Source: Acidobacteriaceae bacterium (GTDB lineage: Bacteria > Acidobacteriota > Terriglobia > Terriglobales > Acidobacteriaceae). From it: 51,406 bases of DNA. The position numbers and the translations under genes are program-made. Shown in pieces: positions 32,777 to 40,998 of this stretch; position 1 is the stretch's first letter, and each line of letters opens with the position of its first letter. The notes under the pieces are model-generated. The model was not told where the DNA came from. It saw only the letters and a program-made list of their open reading frames with translations, and did no database searches. The DNA lies in contig PLOI01000049.1 in NCBI GenBank assembly GCA_003142015.1, positions 68,876 to 120,281 on the forward strand, read 5' to 3'.

Positions 32777-35329
32777 ATGTTCAAATTCGCGCTGAACCAG
32801 AAGTCAGTTACTGTAGCAGCGGATAAGAACCTGCTGGAATACCTGCGCGAAGATGCGCGCTTGACTTCGGTGAAAGACGGTTGTGCGGAAGGGGTCTGCG
32901 GCTCCTGCTCCGTGCTGGTGGATGGGAAGGCGTGGCGTGCCTGCAAACTAACTATTGCCAAGGTGGAAGGGAAAGCAGTCACCACTATTGAAGGTCTCAC
33001 GGATCGCGAGAAGAAGGTCTATTCCTGGGCCTTCGGCGAAGTGGGGGCAGTGCAGTGCGGTTTCTGCATGCCGGGAATGGTGATTAGCGCGAAAGCGCTT
33101 CTGGACAATAATCCAAGTCCTACTTCCGCGGAGATCAAGAGCGCCATACGGTATAACTTGTGCCGTTGCACAGGCTACTTGAAGATTGAACAGGCGATTC
33201 ATCTGGCAGCGAAGGCATTGCGCAATGGCGAGACTCTCATCGCGGAAAGTTGCACGGCCAAAGTGGGTGCCCGCACAGTTCGTGTGGATTCAGAAGAAAA
33301 GCTACTTGGGACAGGCGAGTTTGTTGACGATATGAAGGTCCCAGGGATGCTCTATGGCGTCGCGCTCAGGGCCAAATATCCGCGGGCCTTAGTGAAGAAG
33401 ATCGACATCTCTGCCGCGCGGGCCTTCCCGGGCGTGGAGGTTGTGCTCACGGCCAAAGACGTTCCTGGCGAACGTATGCTGGGTCATATCGTTCACGACT
33501 GGCCAGTGATGATTGCCGAGGGCGAAGAAACTCGCTACGTGGGCGACGCGCTTGCTGTGCTGGCGGCGACTACGAAGGAGATAGCTCGCAAAGCTCTGGA
33601 ATTAATTCGCGTAGAGTATGAGGAGCTTACGCCGATGTTGTCGCCGGAGGCGGCAATGGCGGAAGGCGCGCCGCGGATTCACCCCAAAGGCAATCTACTT
33701 TCGGAAACCATCATGAAGCGCGGCAATGTCGATAAGGCCATCGCTGAGGCAAAGTACGTTGTGACAGAACGGTACTCAACGCCGCGCCAGGAACACGCGT
33801 TTCTGGAACCGGAGAGCGCGCTGGCAGTTCCGACAGAAGATGGCGCGCTTACGGTCTATACCGCCGGTCAAGGCGTTTACGACGACCGTCAGGGCATCAT
33901 GGAGATGCTCGGGTTGCCGGACGAAAAAGTTCGCGTGATCAGCAAACTGGTTGGCGGAGGATTCGGCGGCAAAGAGGATCTCTCTGTGCAGCATCACGCC
34001 GCGTTATTGGCGTGGCATAGCGGACGGCCTGTGAAAGTGACGTTCACACGCGCGGAGAGCTTTCTTGTTCACCCCAAGCGCCACCCCATGGAGATGTATT
34101 TCACCACCGCCTGTGATGAGCGCGGAAAGATTACAGCAGTGCGAGCGCGCATCGTGGCTGACACGGGCGCTTACGCATCACTGGGTGGTCCGGTTTTGCA
34201 GCGGGCTTGCACGCACGCAGCGGGTCCGTACCAGATTGATAATGTTGATATTGAAGGACGCGCTTTCTATACCAATAACATTCCCTCCGGTGCGTTCCGC
34301 GGCTTTGGAGTTACACAGACTTGCTTCGCCGGGGAGAGCAACCTGAATCTGCTGGCTGCCAAGCTCGGAATCTCCCCATGGGAGATTCGCTTCCGCAACG
34401 CCATTGAACCCGGCGGCGTGCTTTCCAACGGACAGATTGCTGACGCAGGAACGGCATTGAAGGAGACGCTGCTCGCAGTGAAGGATGTTATTGAAGCCCA
34501 TCCCGACGCGGGAATTGCCTGCTCATTCAAGAACGCTGGCAAAGGCGTCGGCGTGCCCGATGTCGGACGGGCGAAATTGAAGGTGCAGAACGGCGGCGTT
34601 CTCATCTGCACCAGCGCGGCCTGCATGGGGCAGGGATTGGCCACCGTTCTGTTGCAGATTGTGGCTGAAGCCACAGGACTCGCGGGCTCGGCAATCAGCG
34701 TGCATGAGCCGGACACGATGGTGACCCCCGACAGCGGAACCAGCACAGCATCGCGGCAGACGCTCGTCACCGGCGAGGCAGCGCGGCGGGCCGCGGTTGG
34801 TTTGAAGCAGGAGCTAGATAAACACTCACTGACCGAACTGGAAGGCCGCGAGTTCTATGCAGAGTACGATTGCGTTACTGATCCCATGACCTCCGAAAAA
34901 CCCAACCGGGTAAGTCACGTTGCGTACGGATACGCCACTCACGTTGTCATTCTGGATCGCGAAGGAAGAATACAGAAGGTGGTCGCTGCTCATGATGTAG
35001 GTAAGGCCATCAATCCGAATGGCGTCGAGGGACAGATCGAAGGCGGCGTCGTAATGGGATTGGGATATGCACTGACCGAAAAATTTTCAGTCCGTAATGG
35101 CGCGCCGGCTGTCACCCTGGGTACCCTTGGACTGCTGCGCGCGCCACAGGTCCCGGAGATTGAGTGTCATCTTATCGAGAAGAACTCCGCCACTTTGGCC
35201 TATGGGGCGAAGGGTGTGGGAGAAATTGTGATGGTCACGACCACGCCCGCGGTAGCTTGCGCATACTTTAATCGCGACGGCAAATTGCGCAACAGCCTTC
35301 CTCTCAAAGACACCCCTTACAGCCGTTGA
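32777..35329 (+). CDS. xdhD: Fused [2Fe-2S]-molybdopterin hydroxylase, XdhD / selenium-dependent XDH type
   Basis: An 850-residue molybdenum hydroxylase with the iron-sulfur and Mo subunits in one chain. Residues 1-160 hold two [2Fe-2S] motifs (CAEGVCGSCSVLVDG; CGFCMPGM...CRCTGYLK). Residues 165-850 hold the hammerhead and Mo domains, with GGGFGGKED, SGAFRGFGVTQ, MGQGLATV and GAKGVGEIVM (catalytic Glu). This fused layout and length match the selenium-dependent xanthine dehydrogenase family (E. coli XdhD is 956). Selenium would be a labile Mo ligand, not selenocysteine, so it cannot be seen in sequence. Good AAGGAG ribosome site. It lacks a FAD module, so electrons may go to the 26374 FAD protein or to a ferredoxin domain. 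Confidence 0.86.
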   Translation: MFKFALNQKSVTVAADKNLLEYLREDARLTSVKDGCAEGVCGSCSVLVDGKAWRACKLTIAKVEGKAVTTIEGLTDREKKVYSWAFGEVGAVQCGFCMPGMVISAKALLDNNPSPTSAEIKSAIRYNLCRCTGYLKIEQAIHLAAKALRNGETLIAESCTAKVGARTVRVDSEEKLLGTGEFVDDMKVPGMLYGVALRAKYPRALVKKIDISAARAFPGVEVVLTAKDVPGERMLGHIVHDWPVMIAEGEETRYVGDALAVLAATTKEIARKALELIRVEYEELTPMLSPEAAMAEGAPRIHPKGNLLSETIMKRGNVDKAIAEAKYVVTERYSTPRQEHAFLEPESALAVPTEDGALTVYTAGQGVYDDRQGIMEMLGLPDEKVRVISKLVGGGFGGKEDLSVQHHAALLAWHSGRPVKVTFTRAESFLVHPKRHPMEMYFTTACDERGKITAVRARIVADTGAYASLGGPVLQRACTHAAGPYQIDNVDIEGRAFYTNNIPSGAFRGFGVTQTCFAGESNLNLLAAKLGISPWEIRFRNAIEPGGVLSNGQIADAGTALKETLLAVKDVIEAHPDAGIACSFKNAGKGVGVPDVGRAKLKVQNGGVLICTSAACMGQGLATVLLQIVAEATGLAGSAISVHEPDTMVTPDSGTSTASRQTLVTGEAARRAAVGLKQELDKHSLTELEGREFYAEYDCVTDPMTSEKPNRVSHVAYGYATHVVILDREGRIQKVVAAHDVGKAINPNGVEGQIEGGVVMGLGYALTEKFSVRNGAPAVTLGTLGLLRAPQVPEIECHLIEKNSATLAYGAKGVGEIVMVTTTPAVACAYFNRDGKLRNSLPLKDTPYSR

Positions 35330-35377
35330 GATCGCAAGTGCGCAGAGGAAGTAACAACACGAAAGGGCAAGCTAGTG

Positions 35378-36568
35378 ATGATGACAGCAGAACGGAGCCA
35401 ACAGCTTATCGCTTTGTGCCAGGCGCTTATTCAGAGCCAGAGTTATTCGGGTCATGAAGATGGCGTAGTAAACCGGATGAAGCAGGCGTTCGATAAGTGG
35501 GGATTCGACGAGGTGATCGTCGACTCCTACGGCAGCGTTCTGGGACGCATCAAAGGCAATCGCCCCGGCAAGGTCATGCTGCTCGATGGGCACATTGACA
35601 CGGTACCGGTTCCGGATGGATCCAAGTGGACGCACAAGCCCTTCGGCGGCGAGTTAGTGGATGGAAGGATCTACGGACGCGGCACGTCGGACATGAAAGG
35701 CGCAGTCAGTGCCATGATGGCTGCTGCCGCATTTTTCGCAGCGGACACGCGAAGAGACTTCGCGGGAGAGATCTATGTTTCGGGAGTTGTATACGAAGAA
35801 TGTTTCGAAGGAGTCGCTGCCAGGAAGATCAGCGAACGTATCCGGCCCGACTACGTAGTGATTGGAGAATCTTCAGAACTGAACCTGAAACGGGGCCAGC
35901 GCGGCAGGGCGGAGGTGGTGGTGGAAACCTTTGGCAAGCCGGCCCACTCCGCCAATCCGCGAGCGGGCATCAATGCGGTTTATAAGATGGCTGAACTCAT
36001 TCGTAAGATCGCCAGACTTGAAGCGCCGGCGCACCCCATCATGGGTCAGGGCATTCTGGAACTCACAGATATCAAGTCTTCTCCTTATCCTGGCGTATCC
36101 GTCGTACCGGATTACTGCCGTGCGACTTATGATCGCCGTCTGCTCGTTGGCGAGACCCAGGAATCGGTCTTGAGGCCGTTGCTGGCACTGATTAGCGAGA
36201 TGAAAAGCACAGACCCACAGTTCGAGGCAAAGGTGCATTTCGCCGCCGACACACAAACCTGCTACACAGGGAACGAGATCAACGGCGAAAGATTCTTTCC
36301 AGGCTGGCTCCTGGAGCAAGAGGATGAATTTGTTCAAGCAGCTCTCTTAGGATTGCGAAGCGCCGGTCTGAACCCGCAGATTACCCAATACTCGTTTTGC
36401 ACGAACGGCAGTCACTACGCAGGCGAAGCTGGAATCAAGGCCGTCGGCTTTGGGCCATCCCGAGAAGATATCGCGCATACCATCGATGAATACATCGAGG
36501 TCGATCAATTATTGAAAGCCGCAGAGGGCTATTACGGAATCTTGCAGGCGGTGTTGCAGAAAGGTTGA
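35378..36568 (+). CDS. ygeY: YgeY-like M20 family hydrolase
   Basis: A zinc-dependent M20 peptidase/deacylase of about 396 residues, close to E. coli YgeY (403). Metal ligands are visible in DGHIDTVPVP, YGRGTSDMKGA, YEECFEG (catalytic and metal acids) and the C-terminal SHYAGEAG. Family-specific stretches include ATYDRRLLVGETQESVL and GFGPSREDIAHTIDEY. YgeY occurs with ssnA, hyuA and Mo hydroxylases in purine/urate-degradation loci and is thought to cut an amide or ureide intermediate. The start is one of GTG 35375, ATG 35378 or ATG 35381; an AAAGGG lies upstream. Five bases separate it from the next gene. Confidence 0.85.
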   Translation: MMTAERSQQLIALCQALIQSQSYSGHEDGVVNRMKQAFDKWGFDEVIVDSYGSVLGRIKGNRPGKVMLLDGHIDTVPVPDGSKWTHKPFGGELVDGRIYGRGTSDMKGAVSAMMAAAAFFAADTRRDFAGEIYVSGVVYEECFEGVAARKISERIRPDYVVIGESSELNLKRGQRGRAEVVVETFGKPAHSANPRAGINAVYKMAELIRKIARLEAPAHPIMGQGILELTDIKSSPYPGVSVVPDYCRATYDRRLLVGETQESVLRPLLALISEMKSTDPQFEAKVHFAADTQTCYTGNEINGERFFPGWLLEQEDEFVQAALLGLRSAGLNPQITQYSFCTNGSHYAGEAGIKAVGFGPSREDIAHTIDEYIEVDQLLKAAEGYYGILQAVLQKG

Positions 36569-36572
36569 AAGA

Positions 36573-38171
36573 ATGAAGATTCTGGTCAAGAATGGCTGCA
36601 TCATCGATGGCACCGGTCAGCCTCGGTTCGCAGCCAGCCTGGCAATCGAAGATGAGCGGATCGCAGCTATCGGCAACGTGCTGGACACAGGCGGTTTCGA
36701 TCTGGCCATTGATGCCACGGGCCTCATTGTAGCTCCAGGGTTCATCGATACTCACAGTCACTCCGACTTGGCGGTGCTGATCAATCCTTATGTAGAAGCC
36801 AAGATTCGCCAGGGGGTTACTACTGAATTGTTGGGACAGGACGGAATATCCATGGCGCCTTTGCCCAGGAGATACATTTCGTCGTGGCGAAAGAATCTTG
36901 CCGGACTCGATGGGGACAATGATGAGCTTAATTGGGATTACGAAACGACCGATGGCTATCTGCAGGCGATGCAGGCGAACGGTGTCGGCTTGAATGAAAG
37001 CTATCTGGTTCCGCATGGCAATATCCGCATGGAGGCGATGGGACTGGACAATCGCAAGCCCTCGCCGGAAGAACTCGCGCGGATGCGGGAGATAACCCGG
37101 CGAGAGATGGAAGCTGGCGCATTTGGCCTTTCCACAGGGCTGATCTATATGCCCTGCGCCTACGCGGATACCGCTGAGTTGATCGAGTTATGCAAGGTTG
37201 TCGCGGAGTTTGATGGCGTCTTCGTTGTGCATCAGCGTAGTGAAGCAGACGCCATCCTGGACTCGATGAAGGAAGTTATAGAAATCGGCCGCAAGTCAGG
37301 AGTGAAGATTCACTTCTCGCACTTCAAGCTCTGCGGCCGCAAGAATTGGGGTCTCATCGACCAAATGCTTGACCTGCTCGACAGCGCCGCCGCTGAAGGG
37401 ATTCGAACCTCATTTGATCAGTATCCTTATGTCGCCGGAAGCACCATGCTGGGCGCGATTCTTCCGCCCTGGGCGCACGATGGAGGCACCGACAAATTAT
37501 TGGAGCGCCTCGCCAGCCCTCAGCTTCGGCAACGCATGGTACTCGATATGGAGCAAGGAATACCGGGCTGGGATAATTTTGTGGACTTCGCCGGCCTTGA
37601 TCAGATTTTCGTCACCAGCGTAAGGACGAGCGCGAATAAGGATCTGATTGGCAAGAGCCTTCTGGGGATTGGTGATATCCGAGGCAAGAATCCTTTCGAT
37701 GCCGCGTTCGATCTGCTTCTCGCCGAAGAGAATGCGGTTGGCATGGTTGATTTCTATGGCACGGAAGAGCACGTCATCCGCTTCCTGACACGGCCGGAAC
37801 AGAATGTCTGCACCGACGGCCTTCTGGGCGGCAGGCCGCACCCGCGCGTCTTCGGATCATTTCCGCGTGTTCTGGGAAAGTATGTGCGCGAGGAAAAGGC
37901 GCTCACGCTTGAGAGCACAATTCGTAAGATGACGTCCAAGCCCGCCGAAGTTTTCGGCTTCAAACGACGTGGCTTGTTAGAGCCGGGCAACTTTGCGGAT
38001 GTTGTCGTTTTCAATCCCGACACGGTCATCGACAAGGGAACGTTTGTCGATCCGATTCAATTCCCGGTAGGTATCGAAGATGTCTTGATCAATGGACACG
38101 TTGTGCTGCACTCCGGCAGTTACGAGCGCACGCTTGCCGGAAAGGTGCTCCGCAGATCCTGTATCCAATGA
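36573..38171 (+). CDS. N-acyl-D-amino-acid deacylase family amidohydrolase
   Basis: A 532-residue amidohydrolase of the D-aminoacylase family. Metal-site features: DTHSHSDLAVL near residue 65, HFSHFKLCG near residue 250 and CTDGLLGG near residue 411. Where classical D-aminoacylase has GNCGIS (its Cys is a metal ligand), this protein has GQDGIS, which places it in a different subgroup and suggests another acylated or ureido substrate. It is the last gene of the plus-strand operon and is followed by a strong terminator. The AAGGTTGAAAGA ribosome site overlaps the ygeY end. Confidence 0.8.
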   Translation: MKILVKNGCIIDGTGQPRFAASLAIEDERIAAIGNVLDTGGFDLAIDATGLIVAPGFIDTHSHSDLAVLINPYVEAKIRQGVTTELLGQDGISMAPLPRRYISSWRKNLAGLDGDNDELNWDYETTDGYLQAMQANGVGLNESYLVPHGNIRMEAMGLDNRKPSPEELARMREITRREMEAGAFGLSTGLIYMPCAYADTAELIELCKVVAEFDGVFVVHQRSEADAILDSMKEVIEIGRKSGVKIHFSHFKLCGRKNWGLIDQMLDLLDSAAAEGIRTSFDQYPYVAGSTMLGAILPPWAHDGGTDKLLERLASPQLRQRMVLDMEQGIPGWDNFVDFAGLDQIFVTSVRTSANKDLIGKSLLGIGDIRGKNPFDAAFDLLLAEENAVGMVDFYGTEEHVIRFLTRPEQNVCTDGLLGGRPHPRVFGSFPRVLGKYVREEKALTLESTIRKMTSKPAEVFGFKRRGLLEPGNFADVVVFNPDTVIDKGTFVDPIQFPVGIEDVLINGHVVLHSGSYERTLAGKVLRRSCIQ

Positions 38172-38215
38172 ACCTGTGTCAAGAAAGTTTTATAAGGATA
38201 TGTAGTTGAAATAGC

Positions 38216-38249
38216 TTTTGCCCTGGCTCCGTGAAGCCAGGAGCAAAAA
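38216..38249. terminator. Bidirectional rho-independent terminator
   Basis: The stem TTTTGC...CTGGCT (38216-38228) pairs with AGCCAG...GCAAAA (38235-38248), with loop CCGTGA and a small bulge. A T-run on one side and an A-run on the other let it end both convergent operons (D-aminoacylase gene on plus, aminotransferase gene on minus). Confidence 0.72.
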
Positions 38250-38259
38250 CTCGTATGTC

Positions 38260-39621
38260 TCACCCTTCAACCAGCGCGTCCGCAATGCCGAGGTGTTCAT
38301 CAAGCGCGGCGATGCCAATATCCAGCTCTTCCTTGGTCACGATCAACGGCGGCGCAATGACGAAGTGGCTCACCCATGCCTGAATCGAAACTCCCTGAGC
38401 CATCATTTTTCCTGTGATCTGATCCACCAGCAGCGGCTTGCCTTCGACCTTGTCGCGCATAGTGTTGAAGGGCTGCTTGGTGGTGCGGTTCTTCACGATT
38501 TCGACAGCGAAGAAGAGGCCGAGGCCGCGCACGTCTGCCACCGATGGGTGCCGTGTCTTGAGTGCTTCCAGCTTTTCGCGCACATAGGGTTCGAGGGCTG
38601 CCGCGCGCGCCACCAGGTCCAGCCGCTGCATCTCCTCGATGGTGGCCACGGCAGGGCCGAGCATCAACGGATGAGCCTCATAAGTGTGCCCGTGAGAAAA
38701 GTAGTGATCCTCGAAGTAGTCGGCGATCTTAGTGGTGGTGGCGCACAAACCGAGCGGCACATAAGCCGAGGTGATGCCCTTGGCAGTCACCAGAATGTCT
38801 GGCGTCACGCCCCAATGCTGCTCTGCGAACCATTTGCCCGTGCGGCCCCAGCCGGTCATTACCTCGTCGCCGATCAGCAGGACGCCGTGCCGGTCGCAGA
38901 TTTCGCGAATGCGCGGAAAGTATTCTGGCGGCGGAACGAGGACGCCGTTGGTGCCGACGACCGGCTCGAGAATAATGGCCGCGACATCGCTCTCGTTGCG
39001 GATCATGTGCTCAATGTAGTCGGCGCACGCGATGTTACAGCCCGGATACGTGTGCTTGATAGGGCAATTGAAACAGTTCGTCTCCGGAGCAAACACAAAG
39101 CCCGAGCCCTTGCCGCCCGGCTCCATGGCCCAACGGCGCGGATCGCCAGTCGCCGCAATGGCAGCGTTCGTGGAACCGTGATAGGAGCGGTAACGCGAGA
39201 TGATCTTGGCCTTGCCTGTATACATGCGCGCAATTTTGAAGGCGGCCTCATTGGCCTCAGCTCCGCCGGTCGAGAAGAAGAATTTATTGAGGCCCTCGGG
39301 CAGCACTTCCAATAGCTTCAGGCTGAGACGGGCGCGGGCTTCGGTGGCGTAGCCTGGAGCAGCATAAGGCAGTTCGCGCGCCTGCTCGGCGATCGACTCG
39401 ATTACGCGCTTGTTCTTGTGGCCCAGATTTACGCACATCAACTGCGATGAAAAATCGAGGTAACGCTTGCCCGCGCCATCCGTAAACCAGCAGCCCTCGG
39501 CGTCGGCAATATGCAACGGCTTCCAGCCTTTCTGGAAGCGCCAGGTACCGTAGTTAGTTTGCCGAGTGATGTTGGTGATTTCTTCGGATGTAAGCGCCTT
39601 CGATTCGGTAATATTGCTCAT
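38260..39621 (-). CDS. Class III aminotransferase, probable beta-alanine transaminase
   Basis: A 453-residue class III PLP aminotransferase. Motifs: FFSTGGAEANEAAFKIA, YRSYHGSTNAA, ILEPVVGTNGV, IGDEVMTGWGRTG and the Schiff-base lysine in TAKGITSAYVPLG. As last gene of an operon with preT, preA, dihydropyrimidinase and ureidopropionase, it most likely converts beta-alanine (or 3-aminoisobutyrate) to malonate semialdehyde. The insertion NCPIKHTYPGCN with spaced Cys is unusual. ATG 39621 has GGAGAG upstream. The amino acceptor is unknown. Confidence 0.83.
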   Translation of the reverse strand: MSNITESKALTSEEITNITRQTNYGTWRFQKGWKPLHIADAEGCWFTDGAGKRYLDFSSQLMCVNLGHKNKRVIESIAEQARELPYAAPGYATEARARLSLKLLEVLPEGLNKFFFSTGGAEANEAAFKIARMYTGKAKIISRYRSYHGSTNAAIAATGDPRRWAMEPGGKGSGFVFAPETNCFNCPIKHTYPGCNIACADYIEHMIRNESDVAAIILEPVVGTNGVLVPPPEYFPRIREICDRHGVLLIGDEVMTGWGRTGKWFAEQHWGVTPDILVTAKGITSAYVPLGLCATTTKIADYFEDHYFSHGHTYEAHPLMLGPAVATIEEMQRLDLVARAAALEPYVREKLEALKTRHPSVADVRGLGLFFAVEIVKNRTTKQPFNTMRDKVEGKPLLVDQITGKMMAQGVSIQAWVSHFVIAPPLIVTKEELDIGIAALDEHLGIADALVEG

Positions 39622-39727
39622 AACTTTGCTCTCCGGTAAAAATTCGTATGGTATCGCCAAGTCCTAGGCGTGAAGCGGACATATTGCTCATGAATTAAGT
39701 GTCAAAGTCGCGCCAGAAAGTTTCCTT

Positions 39728-40969
39728 TCACTGAGCGCGGATCCAATCCATAGTCTTCGACGCCAGCTTATCGAGTGCGATTACAGCCAGTTTCAAATGT
39801 TCTTCGCTCGTGTCTTCAATCTTGTTGTGGCTGATTCCCTTGAGCGATTGCACAAAAAGCATGGCAGTCGGGATACCGGCCCTGGAGACCTCAGCCGCGT
39901 CGTGCAGCGGCCCCGACGGCAGGCGATGCGATCGTCCCGCCGTCTCGCGGATTGCCTCTTCGCAGAACTCGACCAGCTTGGGATGAAACGGCTCCGGCGC
40001 AATGTTCCAGATGCGCGACCACTCCACTGTGCATCCTTCTTCCTTCGCGAATTGCGCGCTCTTTTCCTGAGCCTCGCGATACATCGTGGCCAGTACGCCG
40101 GCATCCAGATCGCGCTGGTCAAGAGTGGCCTCGCAACGGCCAACGACCGCAGTCACAATTCCCGGAAAAGTCTTGACGCTGCCAATGGTGCATACCGCGT
40201 CGGGATGCCGCTTTGCGATGGGGCGAATTTCCAGCGCCAGTTTTGCGGCGGCAGCCAGGGCATCGCGGCGCGCCGTCATGGGCGTAGAGCCGGAGTGCGC
40301 CTCCTGGCCGTGGAACGTGATAGTGTGCCGCTCCACGCCTTTGGTGCCGAGCACTGCGCCCAGCGGAAGGCCCATTCCCTCCAGCACCGGACCCTGCTCA
40401 ATGTGCAACTCAAGATAGGCTGCCGCGTTCTTCCGCTCCCGTCCGGCGTCGCCGATGGAATCAATGGAGACGCCACATTCCGCCAGCGCATCTTCAAGTC
40501 GCTTGCCTCCCGCATCCGTGCGTCCACGATCCTGGTCGATGGTTTGCGTGCCGGCAAAGGCCGACGATCCGAAAAGGCTGCGCCCAAAGCGCGCACCCTC
40601 CTCATCCGCCCAATCGACCAGCCGCACGGTCACTGGCGGTTTGCCTTTGTACTCCTCGGCAATGCGGCGCAGGACGGTGTAGCCTCCGATCACGCCCAGA
40701 CAGCCGTCGAGCCATCCTCCATTGGGCACCGAATCGAGGTGACTGCCGAGAATCAGAGTCGCCTCGGCGCTTCCAGCGAGCGTACTCCAACTATTGCCGG
40801 CGGCATCATAGTGATGCTCCACCGGCAATTCACGGAGCTTGGATTCAAACCATTTGCGCGCTTGGAGCCACACCGGACTCCAGGCCAATCGTTGTGCGCC
40901 ATGCTCATCGGCTGTGAGTGTGCGCAACTCCTTGAGCAGATCAACCGCTGCCTGTGCGTCAACCGGCAT
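39728..40969 (-). CDS. M20-family N-carbamoyl amidohydrolase (beta-ureidopropionase type)
   Basis: A 413-residue zinc amidohydrolase of the allantoate amidohydrolase / beta-alanine synthase / hydantoinase-C group. Ligands and motifs: GSHLDSVPNGGWLDG, ADEEGARFG, ELHIEQGPVLE, GQEAHSGSTPM and SGPLHDAAE. It hydrolyses N-carbamoyl-beta-alanine (or allantoate-like ureides) to ammonia, CO2 and the amino acid. Its position after dihydropyrimidinase favours beta-ureidopropionase. It is also the only enzyme in the island able to remove a carbamoyl group, since no carbamoyltransferase is present. AAAGGAG ribosome site. Confidence 0.87.
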   Translation of the reverse strand: MPVDAQAAVDLLKELRTLTADEHGAQRLAWSPVWLQARKWFESKLRELPVEHHYDAAGNSWSTLAGSAEATLILGSHLDSVPNGGWLDGCLGVIGGYTVLRRIAEEYKGKPPVTVRLVDWADEEGARFGRSLFGSSAFAGTQTIDQDRGRTDAGGKRLEDALAECGVSIDSIGDAGRERKNAAAYLELHIEQGPVLEGMGLPLGAVLGTKGVERHTITFHGQEAHSGSTPMTARRDALAAAAKLALEIRPIAKRHPDAVCTIGSVKTFPGIVTAVVGRCEATLDQRDLDAGVLATMYREAQEKSAQFAKEEGCTVEWSRIWNIAPEPFHPKLVEFCEEAIRETAGRSHRLPSGPLHDAAEVSRAGIPTAMLFVQSLKGISHNKIEDTSEEHLKLAVIALDKLASKTMDWIRAQ

Positions 40970-40998
40970 AAGTCACTCCTTTCGTCTTTTATTGCGGC

